Origin: Beverwykella pulmonaria
Lineage: Eukaryota; Ascomycota; Dothideomycetes; Pleosporales; Melanommataceae
Length of the DNA stretch: 64,000 nucleotides
Assembly (NCBI GenBank): GCA_001599595.1
Contig: BCHH01000008.1
Coordinates: 1,454,046 to 1,518,045 of the forward strand
Direction: 5' to 3'
Shown here: positions 48,713 to 60,506 of the stretch, in pieces
Layout: the number at the start of each line of letters is the position of its first letter
Position numbering within the stretch: position 1 is the stretch's first letter
Translations under genes and position numbers: made by a program
The notes under the pieces: generated by a model
The model's database searches: none
What the model was told of the DNA's origin: nothing
What the model saw: the letters and a program-made list of their open reading frames with translations, nothing else

Positions 48713-50381
48713 CTAAAGCCGTGCATTCGTCTTCGCAGTCGTGAACTGCGCTTTCCCGGCTTCTGCGACCAGTTCCGATCGTTCATCGTCCCATCCAGCA
48801 ATGAGATCCTCAACCACGTTCGTCTCATCTTGTCCCCAAATGATGCCACCCTTGGCCTCCCAGCTCCCCGTTTCACTTTTCCTGAACACACGATAGCTCG
48901 GTACGCCACAAATCCCGACTGCTTTCGCTTCAGCAGTGAGGTCACGTAGTTTATCCTTGATAGCCTGTGCGGAAGCTTTCTTGATTATAGCGGCTCCGTC
49001 GTAACCACCGGCATTGAGTACTTCTAGAAGTACCTTTTCGTCCGCTACCTTGGCGTTCCGCTCCCAGCACGCGCGATCTGAAACAAAGCTGTCAGTTGAT
49101 GGCCTGGAATTCACGAGCAACATGAGAGAAAAACATACACAGCAGCGGCACACAGCTCGGTTCCACCAAAGCACATCGGAGCACCGTAGGAGTTCGAATA
49201 GGGAACACATCCGCCCAATGAAAATCGATTGACTTGTCTGGGCTACCTTCTTGGACGTTCACAGCGTTCCAATAATTGACCCAGTCAGCGTGATCCTGTC
49301 TCGACCACAAAGCTTTCGTCTGAGAGACAGCAGCCATGGGTAGGTTGGGAGCTCCAATTCTACTCTCTCTAACATTAGCGCGGTTCATTCTTCGTCCTTC
49401 TCGATGGGAGTAGGAATATCCACAAAGCGTAAAAGTAGACTTACTCCCTGAAAAGAGCGCCCAGTAGAAAAGGCTTCATCTCAATTTCAAGATTCCCTCC
49501 AAATGTCCTCTTCAATCTCTCCAACTGCGTCCAGCCTAAGAATGCCCATGGGCTACTAAAATCGTACCAAAACTGTACTCGAACCTTTTCGGTCAGCTGG
49601 TTGGATCCGATGCACCGCGGCATCAAGGTCTTCAGATTTGACACTGTTCTCGCCTTTGCGCCTTGGCCTATAGACAGCAGCGTGGCCTCAACAAAGTGCA
49701 TTCGGTCCTGGCCCCAGTAAAACCGACCACACTTTTCTTCGCCATTGAAGTCTACCCAACTCGCTTCCGGTATCCAGAATCCAGGAACACCGAACGCACC
49801 TCGGCTAATAGCGTCCGCAGTCGCGCTCTCCAGAGCATTTCTTGCTTCGGGGTCGTTGAACACAGCCTCAGCCAACTTATCTGCACCAGCTATTCCGCTT
49901 TCTTTCGCGATCTTCAGAAGCTCGGCGGAATCGGTGACATCTCTTCCCTCCACCCAGTATGCCTTGAATAGCGCTTTTGATAATGCGGATCTTTCTGATG
50001 CAGGTACATGGTGAATCAGCCTCAATGCATTGACGCTTTTCCTGGGGTGCTGTGGAGGCGGATTGTACGCGATCTGGTATCTTCGAAGCGTTCTTTGCAT
50101 GGAATTTCCAGTCACGGCTTTCTTCGTGGGATTGAAGACATCTGAGGCGGACCCAGCGGCGCCCTGTGGCGCAGAAGTTGCGCGGTAGATGGCACCCAGG
50201 AGGACAGGTCGCCACACTAGAGTTGCGGACGTGCGTTGGGCGAGAGCTTCGACACGCGTTGAGGCAATATATGCAAATGGGCAAGAGATCTACTTCCGTC
50301 AGTGGTTGCAATGTCCTATGATTCTTCTCCTGAGATGCGTACGTCATAGTTGAACTCAAGGATGGGACTTTGGAACGACAT
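48713..50381 (-). CDS. tandem two-domain DsbA-like protein (HCCA isomerase / kappa-GST family)
   Basis: Four exons (50381-50343, 50289-49445, 49359-49139, 49077-48713) give 489 residues, about twice the family's usual 200-230. Domain 1 (about 1-220) starts ILEFNYDISCPFAY and ends with GAFGVPGFWI and FYWGQDRMHFVE; domain 2 (about 250-480) starts VRVQFWYDFSSPWAFLG and ends with GICGVPSYRVF and IIWGQDETNVVEDL. Both repeat the thioredoxin fold with helical insertion of the 2-hydroxychromene-2-carboxylate isomerase/kappa-class GST group, including the cis-Pro GVP segment and WGQDxxxxVE end. Domain 1 has SCPFAY and domain 2 SSPWAFLG, so a catalytic Ser is likely in each. The reaction is not known; glutathione-dependent isomerase or oxidoreductase is likely. 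No targeting peptide is seen. Confidence 0.88.
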
Positions 50382-52061
50382 CTTTGGTCATTAACGTAAG
50401 TTCTACGGAGCTTTTAGACTGCAAGAACAGTGACCATGCCGTGTGTTATCGACTCGAAATGGACGCGTTTGAGACATGTGGGGTAACACTCCAAGCCGAG
50501 GTTCAACATTGCGTGCTCAGATATCCAGTACCCCTGTGCACTATTCAGCATAGATACGGTAAGATCAGATGTTCAGTACCAGAATTATAGAAAGATTTTG
50601 AAGATGATTTGGGATCAGATTATAAGAAAGGTTATTGGTTCAGTACCGCTTCAGTCACAATAGGGGATATTTCGGATCTCTAAGCACCTCTTATCCCTCA
50701 CTTCTACCTTAATGAACAGTTGCAGCCGTATTAGTTACTTAAATAGCTTCCAAGTGCAAAAAGTACACTTCTAAATTAGTCTCTATGTTGCTATCTTCGA
50801 CTGGCTCTTTGTTGCGCCTCCCTCCTGCAGGAGACAGGGTAGTGTTGTATTAATTATGTAAGCCTATAGTTGCATACTGCTGTCTTTGCTACATTGATGT
50901 CAGCCAACATCGCTATTATATCACGCGTTGCATCAGTGTTTTATTATATAAGCTCTCGTCGAGTATATAAATTAGTTATTTAAAGAGAAAAAGTGCAGAA
51001 CCTCCTGCCAACTGCTAGAAAAGCTTCATTAGTTCTTGAGTTGCGAGCGGGTATTATATTAGCAATGCGCAATTCGCTAGTAGTAGCACTAAGATCCTAG
51101 ACAGCTGTGTAATGCCCTCAGAATGTATTCCATTTAGTCTTCGTAGTGCTAGCCTTCAGCTTGGATTTCTGCAAGGTAAAACATGTCTTGGCCCGTATAA
51201 TCGGGGTATACAACTAGATAGAATGATCCGCAACGCATATGATATCGCATGGTTCCTATAATTTAGAGTAGGAACAATGGTCTTGACACTGAGGTGTGGA
51301 TTTGACGACACAGAGCAACGAGATTGAAAAGAGAGCCATGGCGCTCGGGAAATTGGATTTCGATATCATAGAAGCTGTGACCGCTGAAGTAGCTGGAGTC
51401 ATCGGATCAGAGGTTGAGTAAGCCTAAAGTGAGGAAACATCTGTCTTAAGATACCTATGTCCCCCTCAAATTCCCTCCCCCACCCACCCTCTCGACCTTT
51501 CCGCGTTCACCCCAACACACCATCTAATCTGAAATTCTATACAGAAACGCATCAAATCTCAGACATACTCTAGCGAGAAAATCTTCAAACTTTCCACCCG
51601 TAAGTCTGTCAAAATTCCTTCATTGTGCTATCTCTTCGCCCAGGCTTATTCGTCTTCCTGTCCCTGATACGAATTAGAACCAACAAGGAAATCCACGTTC
51701 TGGCCCTGAAGAGCGTATTGGAGAACATGTCAGACTCAAAGAAGTGGTGGCAGGTCGGTTGTACCCCCTGTTGTTGGTAGTGGCGGAACGCTGGGAGACA
51801 ATACCTCATTTGAATGTGGGGAAGGAGACGGCAGATATTAGCTAGCTGAGCGCTATTGTCCAACGTGTCGTGGATGAAAAAGCAGCCAGTAGTTATCGTT
51901 GTATTTTCATAATCTATCCCACTTGTGTAGTTCCTGCTGGACTCAGGTTTGTTGGAATGACATTTGATATTGGTATCCAGTTTTTTCTGATTGAATGAGA
52001 ACGAAACACCTACATACCCTTCAACCCTTTAGAGCACTTTGTTCCCGTGCACACTCAGCCC
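50382..52061. other. AT-rich intergenic region, no gene seen
   Basis: About 1.7 kb of AT-rich DNA with frequent stops in all frames. Short coding-like pieces near 51330-51420 (for example KLDFDIIEAVTAEVAGVIGS) are too small to name. Confidence 0.45.
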
Positions 52062-53273
52062 TTAGGTCTTTCTCTTTGCCGGGATCTCTACCATTCCCTT
52101 ACTTTCCTTCGTCCTCCACTGCAGCGCCCTCGCAATCTGATACAGCACCTCAAGCGTCGGCATCGCAACGCCAGCTTTCTTGCCCTCGCGCAATGGTTCG
52201 CCGAGAAGGTTCTCGAATTCGATGAAGTTGCCCTAGCGGACAATAGCGTCAGTTCAAGTGCCTCCATCGTAATGAACCTCGTTTACAGTAGCATGATATG
52301 ATGACACGGTTGGAAACGACAATGCATGAAAAGATGAAGACATACCTTCCGTACATCCGCCTGCATACTCGGATTGAGATATAATTCCAGCGGATCAACC
52401 TCAATCATTACATCCACGATATCCTCCGCAAGCACCACTCCATTCGCCCTCGCTGCATCAACAATTTCCCTCATCGCGGGTCTTACAAGCCCATCCACCG
52501 CCCCATCCGCCAATCGAATTCTCCCACTATCTAACCCCGTAATAGCACATATGGGGTTGAGGCACGCATTATACACCAACTTCCTCCACCGGTCATGGTC
52601 CACATTAGGCGAGTATTGCACCTCGGTCTTTCCACCCGCACCGTATATATCGACGAAGTCTTTTGCTCGTCCTGCCGCGAACGGAGCGTGGATAACCGGG
52701 CTGTGAAACGCGCCTATAAGTAGCCTATCTCTGTCACCTTGCACGATTGACCCGGGGGCGATCTCATCGCTACCAATCAGACTCACGCCGGAGAGAACTG
52801 GTGTTTTGGGATACGATTCTAGGAGGTGCTTTTCAATATTGAGCCCGTTTTGGATGAGCACGACAGTTGTGTATGCGTTATCTGGGTCTAAGGCCGGAGC
52901 AATGAGTTGGGCTATTGTGGGTGGGATGTCCGGGATGTTCTTTGTGGTGAGAACTATGAAGTCGTAGGGCGGGAGGGATTCTTTGGTAATATCTGGGACT
53001 TCGTTTCTGACTGTGAATTTCAAAATTAGCGCACTATTGGGTTGTGTGTTAGAGGATGGAGAGGAAAGTATAACCGAAACTAGGTCTCCAGCCTTTCAGG
53101 GTGCCATGGTCGCAGGATTGAATCGAATACCCTTCCTCCTTCACAACTTTGTAATTCGAGCGTAGTACGATGGTGACAGTGGCAAGGCCGCCGACTTCGA
53201 GGTTGAGTGCTGCAATTGCTCCGACAGAACCGCCGCCAATGACGAGCACGGTTTTCTTCTCCGTGTTAGCCAT
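52062..53273 (-). CDS. 2-dehydropantoate 2-reductase-like enzyme (ApbA/PanE family)
   Basis: Three exons (53273-53075, 53010-52346, 52232-52062) give 344 residues. Family members reduce ketopantoate to pantoate with NADPH in vitamin B5 and coenzyme A synthesis, though many fungal paralogues have other substrates. The N-terminal Rossmann loop reads VLVIGGGSVGAIAALNL, followed by DHGTLKGWRPS and FIVLTTKNIPD. The C-terminal helical domain carries the catalytic Lys and Asn in RWRKLVYNACLNPICAITGL. The last exon (GNFIEFENLLGEPLREGKKA ... MPTLEVLYQIARALQWR) matches the family end and shows that the unspliced ORF's C-terminus is false. A Gly-rich loop with three glycines then Ser-Val-Gly is intact. 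Housekeeping PAN5 or an accessory paralogue cannot be told apart. Confidence 0.92.
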
Positions 53274-53683
53274 TGTGAGAGAGAAGAGTGAGTGGTGGGG
53301 TGTTTAACGGTGGCTCATTGGTTTTGTAAAAGTTGCTAGAGGGCAATCGATAAGTTCAGGAACTTAGGGTGGGATGTAGTTCCGATCTCGCGCCTCGGAT
53401 CGGCTTACTGCTTTAGGATGCGTTAAACATGCGTTAGGCTAGTCATCACAGGTAGAGAAATCCATATTCCGGAACTGAGGGCCTTCAATCGAGTTCCATT
53501 TGATGCATATGTAGGTTACAATTCGTTGTCGTGACCGGCATGCTTTTCATTCTCAGAGCCTCCTGCACCCCCGCGGCCCCGCTATTGTGTGAATTGATTG
53601 ATATGCAGAAGCCATCCCGCCCTTGTCCGCCCGTGAAGACTACGCCGAGGCCCCGCAAAAAGAGAGAGGAGAAGGGAACGCAA

Positions 53684-54730
53684 TTAGAAGACGAGAGCAG
53701 CACCCTTAGTCTTCTTATCTCCACCGAGCTCGAAGTGCTTGCATCGCTTGAGGGCGAGTTGTGCTTTGGTCTATGAGAAATATTAGAGAGGCGATGGTGG
53801 ATTGTGCACAGAAAGAGCATACCTTGCACTGAGTGCACTCTAATCGCAGGACCACCTTCTTGGTGGTTTTCGCCCTCTGCAAGATTGTTAGCCTAGAAAT
53901 TCACTCTTTCTACGCAACAAGCATACCTTGTGGAACACGGGCTTGGTCTGACCACCATAACCACTCTGCTTGCGATCATAACGACGTTTTCCCTGGGCGA
54001 AGAGCGAGGCCTTTCCTGCCTTGTATTGTGTGACCTTGTGCTGAGTGTCTACCAAATTTCAGTATTCGAGCCTGGGGTATCGCGATTGGGTGTATCTAAC
54101 GCTTCTTGCAGTCCCTGCCCTTGCAGTAGGTTCGTCGGGTCTTCGGTACGTTGACCTAGAAGCGGTTTTGTTAGCTGGGAATTCTGCCAAGCTGCATGAA
54201 TAAACAAAGTCGTGGGGTTGATATCCATTTTTTCCGAGCGTGCGACGTGTATGAGTGAGTCGAATAATAATGAGGCCTCAATGGAATGGATGTGCCACAG
54301 GGCTAGAACAAGGATTCTAGATGTGTAAAGAATATCGACGGGGTCCGGGACAGAGCAGAACTAGAGTCGCGTATCTGCTTGGGCGGACGCAAAAGTTGAT
54401 CAATGCTGTCCAACTTGAAGGTTTCCTGTCGTGTGGGGCCTGGGGCTGCTCGTTGCCGTTTCTCATCGCGAAAGCTTCATGGTTTCATTGTCTCCGCCAT
54501 CCGCGCACTTCTTCAAAGCCTGACCATAATTTCCAAGCCTGTATCCGCCGCTCCATTCTATATTGAATATGCGCCCACGGCCTTCCCTCTCTCGACCGGT
54601 AATCCTTGGGTTCTATCGCGCGGTTGGTTGAGTCGAAATCGTCATCGGCGGCGGTGGTTCGACGGAACGTTCATCCACGTCGCAAAATTCGCACAGCTTC
54701 ATGTAAGAGGAAGATGATCAAACTCACCAT
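53684..54730 (-). CDS. RPL42: 60S ribosomal protein eL42 (L44/L36a)
   Basis: Five coding exons (54730-54728, 54155-54101, 54048-53927, 53876-53823, 53770-53684) give 106 residues, exactly the family length. The first coding exon is just ATG, followed by a 572-nt intron, a common layout for ribosomal protein genes. The protein reads [67 protein letters not shown] and ends [21 protein letters not shown]. The zinc-ribbon cysteines (YC, DC; ECTQC, RC) are present. eL42 lies at the ribosomal E site. The Pro of QTKPVFHK, which is changed to Gln in cycloheximide-resistant yeasts, is retained. The exons are so short that simple ORF finding misses this gene. Confidence 0.97.
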
Positions 54731-55109
54731 TTTGACTGATTTCGCGGGTCGGTGAGGGCGGGCGAAAGGTTGTCGTTGGTGTTTGGGTTGATGTGAGGTT
54801 CCAATATTCTTCGTTTGTGGGAAGCTCGGCTCAGTATTAGCTAAGCGCACTAGCCACACAAGCGCCACTCTCAACGCCACGCAAAGCAACACGAGAACCA
54901 CCACTGGGGTTAGTTGAGTTTAATTAGAGGGACTTATTAAGAAGTAGAGTGCATTTACTCAATATAATCGATGCTATGATAATAACTAAAAACTACCATT
55001 AAGGTGTGGTATCTCATGAAATGATAAAAACCGGTCTAAAGAATGTTCAGTCCATCTCCAGCGTGGATCCTTGGCAAATGAAAGCAATGAGGCAAAGAAA
55101 TAGTGCAGA

Positions 55110-57275
55110 CTAATAGATGGGTCTACCTTCATCCCATGTAGCACCCTGGATTTGCTTCGTCTCCCGGGACGCGACCTCAGGTGGACTGCTCCCGAAGGTA
55201 GGACCGAGGCTGTAACGACCACTCTCCCGCCTGCTTCCACCACTGCGTCCGTCCCCGATGAGTTGGACTGGGCCAATCCATTCCCACATACGGCCCACAT
55301 CGCCGCTGCGATCTTCTCTCACTGCTGCTCGCACATTCGAATTATGCTCTACCTTCTTCTGCACCCTCTCCCACAGTTGCTTTCGCTTGGAAGCTGAAAA
55401 TTCGGTTCGAAGAACGTCATCTCGGAGTTGGGTCATACTGATACCAGGTTCAGGGAACGCGCTAGGTTCTTGAGCATTGAGCGCAGCATGATTGGCAAGC
55501 CTGTCAAAGACATTGCTGGCTAGTTGTTTCGCCCGGGCCTCTATTGCCCGACTAGACGTAAACTTGTATCGCCCGTAGGAGCCAGATGCGAGGACAGAAA
55601 AGATTAGAACAAGCTGCCAAATATATCGTTCAGCCGTTTGTCGGAGGGATCTTCTGATGCTGCAGGAGAGGGAGAGCTCGGCGAGGGAATTTGAGGCGAG
55701 TCGTCGTTCACCAGTGGTTCTGTAGCCGCAGCAAGGTATCTGATTAGTACAATTCCATGTCAGAAAGAGTGCAAACATGGTCACCTAGACATGAGGATCG
55801 AAGACTTACCCATCTGTGTTCTCAACAATCTCCTCGCGACGAACCATTTCGCCGATAGCGCTCTGCCACAGATCTTCGAACTCCTCTTGGGACATGCCTT
55901 TGCGCTTCATTGACGACATCTCTTTCTTGAGTTCTGCCTCGCCAACTTCGGGAGTCTCAACCAACTTTCCCTCCTCATCTGGCTCCCTACACTCATACTC
56001 AGCTTTGCGTTGCCTAAGGATTTGCACACCGCGATCTGCAACGAGCGTGATGCGACGCGTCTTCTCGCTGTCTGCTTCGCACGTCGGCGGAAGAGGAATC
56101 AGACCCCCCAAAGACAGCGGGTGGTCCTGCTTGACAAAATCTCGATCACAGGTAACATCCAAGTCCGAATAGCAGGTAGCATGTGGTGGACAAGGTTCGC
56201 ACTGCGGAAGCAAGGCGTTGGCCCACTCCGGTACGTCCACGCCTGCAAGAGAGGTTGACTCCCTTCCAATACCACAGAAGCCCACAGCGAACTTCTCCTG
56301 ACGCCAAACACCACCAAACACGGCAAGACTGGTTGCTAGTAAAGTCGCAGAAAATGCTTTAATCGTACCGCTAGCTTTGGAAGGTCGCTTGCGCCTCCGA
56401 GGAGGCAGAATGTCCGCTTCGCCGGCCTTGGCTCGTTCGCGAACCATTTCAAGCTGAGCCTCTGGGGTGAACTCTTCGCCAGCATCGATTCCATCAGCCA
56501 CTCCAGTGTATTCCTTCTCCTTCTTCGGAAGTCGCCTCGCAGAAACGTCAAAAGTGCCGCGCGTAGGCACGACAATGCCGTCGTCGAGCTGCTCTGCGTT
56601 GGGTTGGAACGTCTTCCGGCGATGCGCATCGCTCCTGCGTTTCTCCTTCTGCTCAGAGCCCATGGTCTTTCTCCTCCGCTCGCGAGCTCCCGAGTCGGGC
56701 CCTGGTGGAGAGCTACCTCTCTGAAATGGATTCTCCTGTGTGAACGGACTCTCGTCATCGGCTGCGGGTTGCTGCTTCGCAACCGGGGTTACGGCACTCT
56801 TACGATTGCGGCGTACAGCCGGCGGCTCGTCGACCTCGACATCGGATCCTCGGGCGTGCTTTGTCGGTACAGCGCGAGTGGGCGTCTTGCCGCGCGGAGC
56901 AGGCGCCGGTTTCTCATACTCCTCCTCGGTCGATGCACGCGTGGTCCGTCGCGATGTTCGCCTCGCAACTGTCGGCGGTGGGGCAAGAAGCGTCTCTTCC
57001 TCCTCCTCTAACTCGTCAGTTGTTGTCGTGCTGGCGCTCGAGGGCACATCTTCAATCCCGCGAGTCGATCGCTTTGTGCGCGCTTGCGTGCGTTGTAGAT
57101 TGGCTGCCTGAGGGAGTATCTGGTCGTTGAATAGCCCAACGAGGACAGGCTTTTTGGCCGACGACGGATACGTCACGCCGTGCTTGAGGAGGATGCTGCG
57201 AAGCTCGGGGACCGTGATTTTGTTGGCGTCGACATCGGGGTGCAGATACCAATTCTCGCCTCGCGCATCGGCCAT
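55110..57275 (-). CDS. SRC1: inner nuclear membrane protein Src1/Heh (LEM-like, Man1-Src1 C-terminal domain)
   Basis: Two exons, 57275-55810 and 55719-55110, give 691 residues. An N-terminal HeH/LEM-like motif (YLHPDVDANKITVPELRSIL, then HGVTYPSSAKKPVLVGLFND) is followed by a long disordered region rich in basic nuclear-localisation-type clusters (RRRKRPSK, RERRRKTMG). The first membrane span is about residues 310-330 (FSATLLATSLAVFGGVW); the lumenal part has paired cysteines (CEPCPPHATCYSDLDVTC). A second span (IWQLVLIFSVLASGSY) leads to the winged-helix MSC domain (QLRDDVLRTEFSASKRKQLW ... RMWEWIGPVQLIGD) and the end WDEGRPIY. These proteins tether chromatin, including rDNA and telomeres, to the nuclear envelope. 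The acceptor was chosen at CTACAG because it alone restores the MSC frame. Confidence 0.93.
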
Positions 57276-57487
57276 GTTGCTTGGTCGGGATTGCTTTGTC
57301 TACTTTTCTCGCGCAAGCGGTGGAGAATGCTAAAAAAAACCAACTACTGTGAAGGAGGGAGTAGAAGACGAGAGGTTGAGACGACAGCGATGGAGTGAGC
57401 AGTGGTGTGGCCGCTTACCGTGATGTGGAGTGAGGCCAACGAGCAAGAAAAGGCGGCCCGCTTTGTTGTGACGTTGAGGAGGCAACA

Positions 57488-57721
57488 ATGAGCGCACGGA
57501 CCGCTCGGAAGCTGCCGCTTTCACTTTCAAAGTTTTTCCGCAACGATTCCACACCTTTATCATTTGTGCAAACCATTTATTTATCAGAGGCAGAACCCAC
57601 TCCCCAAGATGTGGGATGTCTTATTGGGGCTAACGTAATCTTCTTGACCTTTGGCTATAGTTACTTTGCTGGCCGCCAGGTTGAAGCAACCACAACAATG
57701 GGTAGGTCAACCTGTTACTAG
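57488..57721 (+). pseudogene. possible 5' fragment of a mitochondrial ribosomal protein mL59 (Mrpl25) gene
   Basis: The frame begins MSARTARKLPLSLSKFFRND, which resembles the conserved start of fungal mL59 proteins (a Lys-Leu-Pro-x-x-Leu then FF). After about 20 residues the similarity stops and the DNA turns AT-rich, with a stop at 57719. The normal remainder (a 100-plus-residue basic body) is not seen downstream. It is divergent from SRC1, 212 bp away. The best reading is a gene broken at the edge of the accessory segment; a short unrelated ORF is the alternative. Confidence 0.3.
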
Positions 57722-58683
57722 ATAACTAGATCCAATCATCACTCTGGGGTCCAAAATTGAGCGGCCTTTACATTCAATGTGTCTCTTGCATGTGCAGGTA
57801 TTCAATCTCACACATTGGTGCTTGTTTTCCCGATGACGTCACTCTCTCACTTATTTGCCCATCTCGGGTTGCATTTTAAATCCAAGCTAGGCAAATATAG
57901 TCGACAAACAAAGCGATTTGCACGTGTACGCCATAATTTATAAGATTTATATCTACCTAAAGCTATTGTATCGTTCTATTTTCTTTAAGGCATCATAATA
58001 TAGTCTCCGCAGTATGTCTTCGAGGTACGTCACTCTATGCTTTAGACTCCAGTCTGAAGTATTGAAATCCGAACTTTATTCACGCGATCGTCTTCTCCGT
58101 GTGCCTTCTCTTTCACTATTCAGATAGCTCCACTATCGAAATATCCTAGCAGCTTCGGACCTCAAATTCTGCTCGATACTACCCGGCCTGTGCAGCTCTA
58201 TGCAACTAGACGACAAGAATAACATCTTACTCAGAAGACTCAACATGCATGCACTATGCACATTTTCCCACCTTCTGCTTCTCGCTTATTAACTAGTGAA
58301 CTGTGGGGTAATTTTGCTTTCACTCTCGGCACCTCCCATTCTCGCTTCGCGATGGAGAAGTGAATGAAGTCACACTATAAACGTGTGGCTTCTTCCAACA
58401 CCCTAGTAGCAGACTTATAAAATCTCGTTTATTAGCCATTCTTTGCTGCTCCACCGTCTAATACATCCGCAAATTCAATTCGAAATTGTAAGCAGAACAC
58501 TATACCGTCATGTGGATATGCCACTGACTAATCAGTCCGTCATATATATATATCAGCTGTATATATCACACACACAGACACAGACACATACAATACATTT
58601 CTTCATACCCTCTCTTATCTTTACCCTGCTTACAGAAATCAACTTCAAAGTGGAAACATCTTAGTTGATACTCGCCATCGTCA
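57722..58683. other. AT-rich region with a short dispersed element
   Basis: No gene seen. The stretch from about 58480 to 58560 recurs inverted within copy C of the coiled-coil repeat; TA and CA microsatellites follow (58540-58590). Confidence 0.5.
58480..58560 (+). repeat. short interspersed element, inverted copy at about 63515-63600
   Basis: The core ATACCGTCATGTGGATATGC followed by CACTGACTAATCAGTCCGTC and a TA run is found again on the opposite strand inside the second exon of copy C, with a few substitutions. No coding capacity; it may be a MITE-like or SINE-like element. Confidence 0.75.
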
Positions 58684-59468
58684 ATGCTAAGCCAGAATGA
58701 GGGGCGACACAACGAAGACCAGAAAACATTCTCCCCATTCCTATACCTTCTTGAGGAGCTTCGCAACAAGTTTTACAAATACGTATCGACCAACGAGACC
58801 GATTTACTCTCCAAGACCTTCGAAGCCTCCTTTGGAAGCCCTCATTTGCACATCCGTGTGGAATACGTCGGGTACAAACAACTATACACGAAGACCACTA
58901 AACTCAAAATCTGGCTCATTTCATCGCATGCGATAGCGTTACTCGGAATTTCTCGTCCGACGCAATAAACTAGGCACAGGTCACAGAACCGACAGGCTAT
59001 CTACTAAACCTTGTTTTGACACGAATAGGTCCTGCAAAATGATCCTGGCTCAAGACTATCGGTTTGATCCCAACGGCATATCTGGACACTCGCACCAATC
59101 TGTCTACTCTCGAAGAAATGCTGACCAGCTTCAACATATTAGGACAGATTGTGCCAATAGTCCCACGGGGAACAGACCTACTATGCTGGCTTGCAAATGA
59201 CATTCTGTCTCAAATAATCTTTATAAAAGAGCTAGAAAGAGATGTATACGAAGCTAGAAATGATGAACGGATTTCGTCAGGATTCGCCTGTAGCAACGTG
59301 ACATTTACGCATGGGTTTTCTCATCCTGATTGGTTGATGTACGAGGCTGCCAAGACCGCCACAGCCTCTCATGTTCTTTCCCTCAACCTCACCACGCCCC
59401 GACCTTCTCAACACCCTACACTCGGCACAAACTATAAATACTTTGGGGCCGCTTCTGCTAGCGCGTGA
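58684..59468 (+). pseudogene. 2EXR-like paralogue 1, broken
   Basis: From an ATG at 58684 the frame reads TFSPFLYLLEELRNKFYKYV, a variant of the L-P-x-E-L-R-N-x-I-Y motif of fungal 2EXR/F-box-like proteins, but ends at 58966. A second frame (59064-59468) continues with LTSFNILGQIVPIVPRG, which sits where the intact neighbour has FKVRYILPVI. The frame change and stop suggest a pseudogene directly upstream of the intact paralogue. Confidence 0.5.
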
Positions 59469-59531
59469 GTGTCAACTGTTCGTCACGTCTACGTTGTCCT
59501 GCCCCCTCAAAATATCGCCTTCGAGTACCCA

Positions 59532-60506
59532 ATGACAACACTCGGCGGGACAAGGGCACCGTTGTCTCCACTATTACGCCTGCCTGGTGAACTGAGGAAT
59601 GAGATCTACAAATACGCCCTCACTTCGTCGTGCGGTCTTAATTACAGCGAGCAGGTACCTCTGTATCATACGAGGCCTCCTATTTACCCTTTCCCCTATC
59701 TGAAGTACAGCGAGCACGTAAATCAGTATCATACGAAACCTCGTATTTACCTGTACCTCGATGGCAATCATAAGGAATGGAATCAATTGAAGTATGTGTC
59801 GAAACAGCTCCTTAGCGAAACTCAGGGTCTAGAGTTGCAGGTTAACGACCATCTCCGCATTGTGCGGATGTATGACCTGGAAAAGAGCCCTGGAATACAA
59901 CTTCTAAACCTCGTCAACTGTTGGGGAGTGAACGAGTTAGCAGGGATTACCACCATCACGTTGAAAGGCCAGTCCTTATTTCTATCGCGTTATACTGGGC
60001 TTGAGCTTATGATCGATGATCCACTCGAAACTATGATCGACATCGCTGCCTTCTGCAGAGCGCATCCTCGTTTCAAAGTCAGATATATCCTTCCAGTAAT
60101 CCACGAGCACAATATCCGAGGTACAGACAGATATTTCAATCAGGCGATCCGCGAGTTTACAATACACAATGCATACAACTTTATGGAAGCAGGAGCATTC
60201 TTCACGAGAGTGATCCGTGGACGGGCACTAGGCTATCCTTTCCCATCCAGATTTTACCGGCACAATTTGGCGATATACTCGGTATTCCGATGGAGTGGAA
60301 GAGCCACGCTATCTGCCGACCAAGTTTCAGGGCTTCAGGCAGATAATCTCAGGTTCTGGATCGAAGGAACAGAGAGCGAAATTTTTAACGAGGAGGAATT
60401 CTTGGCCATGGACGGAAGGAACGGAGGACAAAAATACATGGCCAATCTGGCTACAAGAGAACTCTGGCTGAGAACTGCGAGGGCCTGGGTTGAGAACGGC
60501 ATCTGA
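59532..60506 (+). CDS. 2EXR/F-box-like protein (LPGELRNEIY motif), intact paralogue
   Basis: A single exon of 324 residues from the ATG at 59532 (MTTLGGTRAPLSPLL). The motif LLRLPGELRNEIYKYAL at residues 14-30 is the N-terminal signature of a very large fungal family (2EXR or F-box-like) whose roles are mostly unknown. A small internal repeat follows: LNYSEQVPLYHTRPPIYPFP and LKYSEHVNQYHTKPRIYLYL, probably a recent in-frame duplication of about 21 codons. The rest (NQLKYVSKQLLSETQGLELQ ... FCRAHPRFKVRYILPVI) fits the family's second half. The frame is open a little upstream to 59469 but starts there with GTG, so the ATG is preferred. No transmembrane or signal sequence. Confidence 0.75.
   Translation: MTTLGGTRAPLSPLLRLPGELRNEIYKYALTSSCGLNYSEQVPLYHTRPPIYPFPYLKYSEHVNQYHTKPRIYLYLDGNHKEWNQLKYVSKQLLSETQGLELQVNDHLRIVRMYDLEKSPGIQLLNLVNCWGVNELAGITTITLKGQSLFLSRYTGLELMIDDPLETMIDIAAFCRAHPRFKVRYILPVIHEHNIRGTDRYFNQAIREFTIHNAYNFMEAGAFFTRVIRGRALGYPFPSRFYRHNLAIYSVFRWSGRATLSADQVSGLQADNLRFWIEGTESEIFNEEEFLAMDGRNGGQKYMANLATRELWLRTARAWVENGI

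Noticed and set aside
55110..55784. 224-codon frame as a separate gene
   Set aside because: Its first residues are intron; splicing at 55719 joins it to the upstream exon and restores the MSC domain of Src1/Heh.
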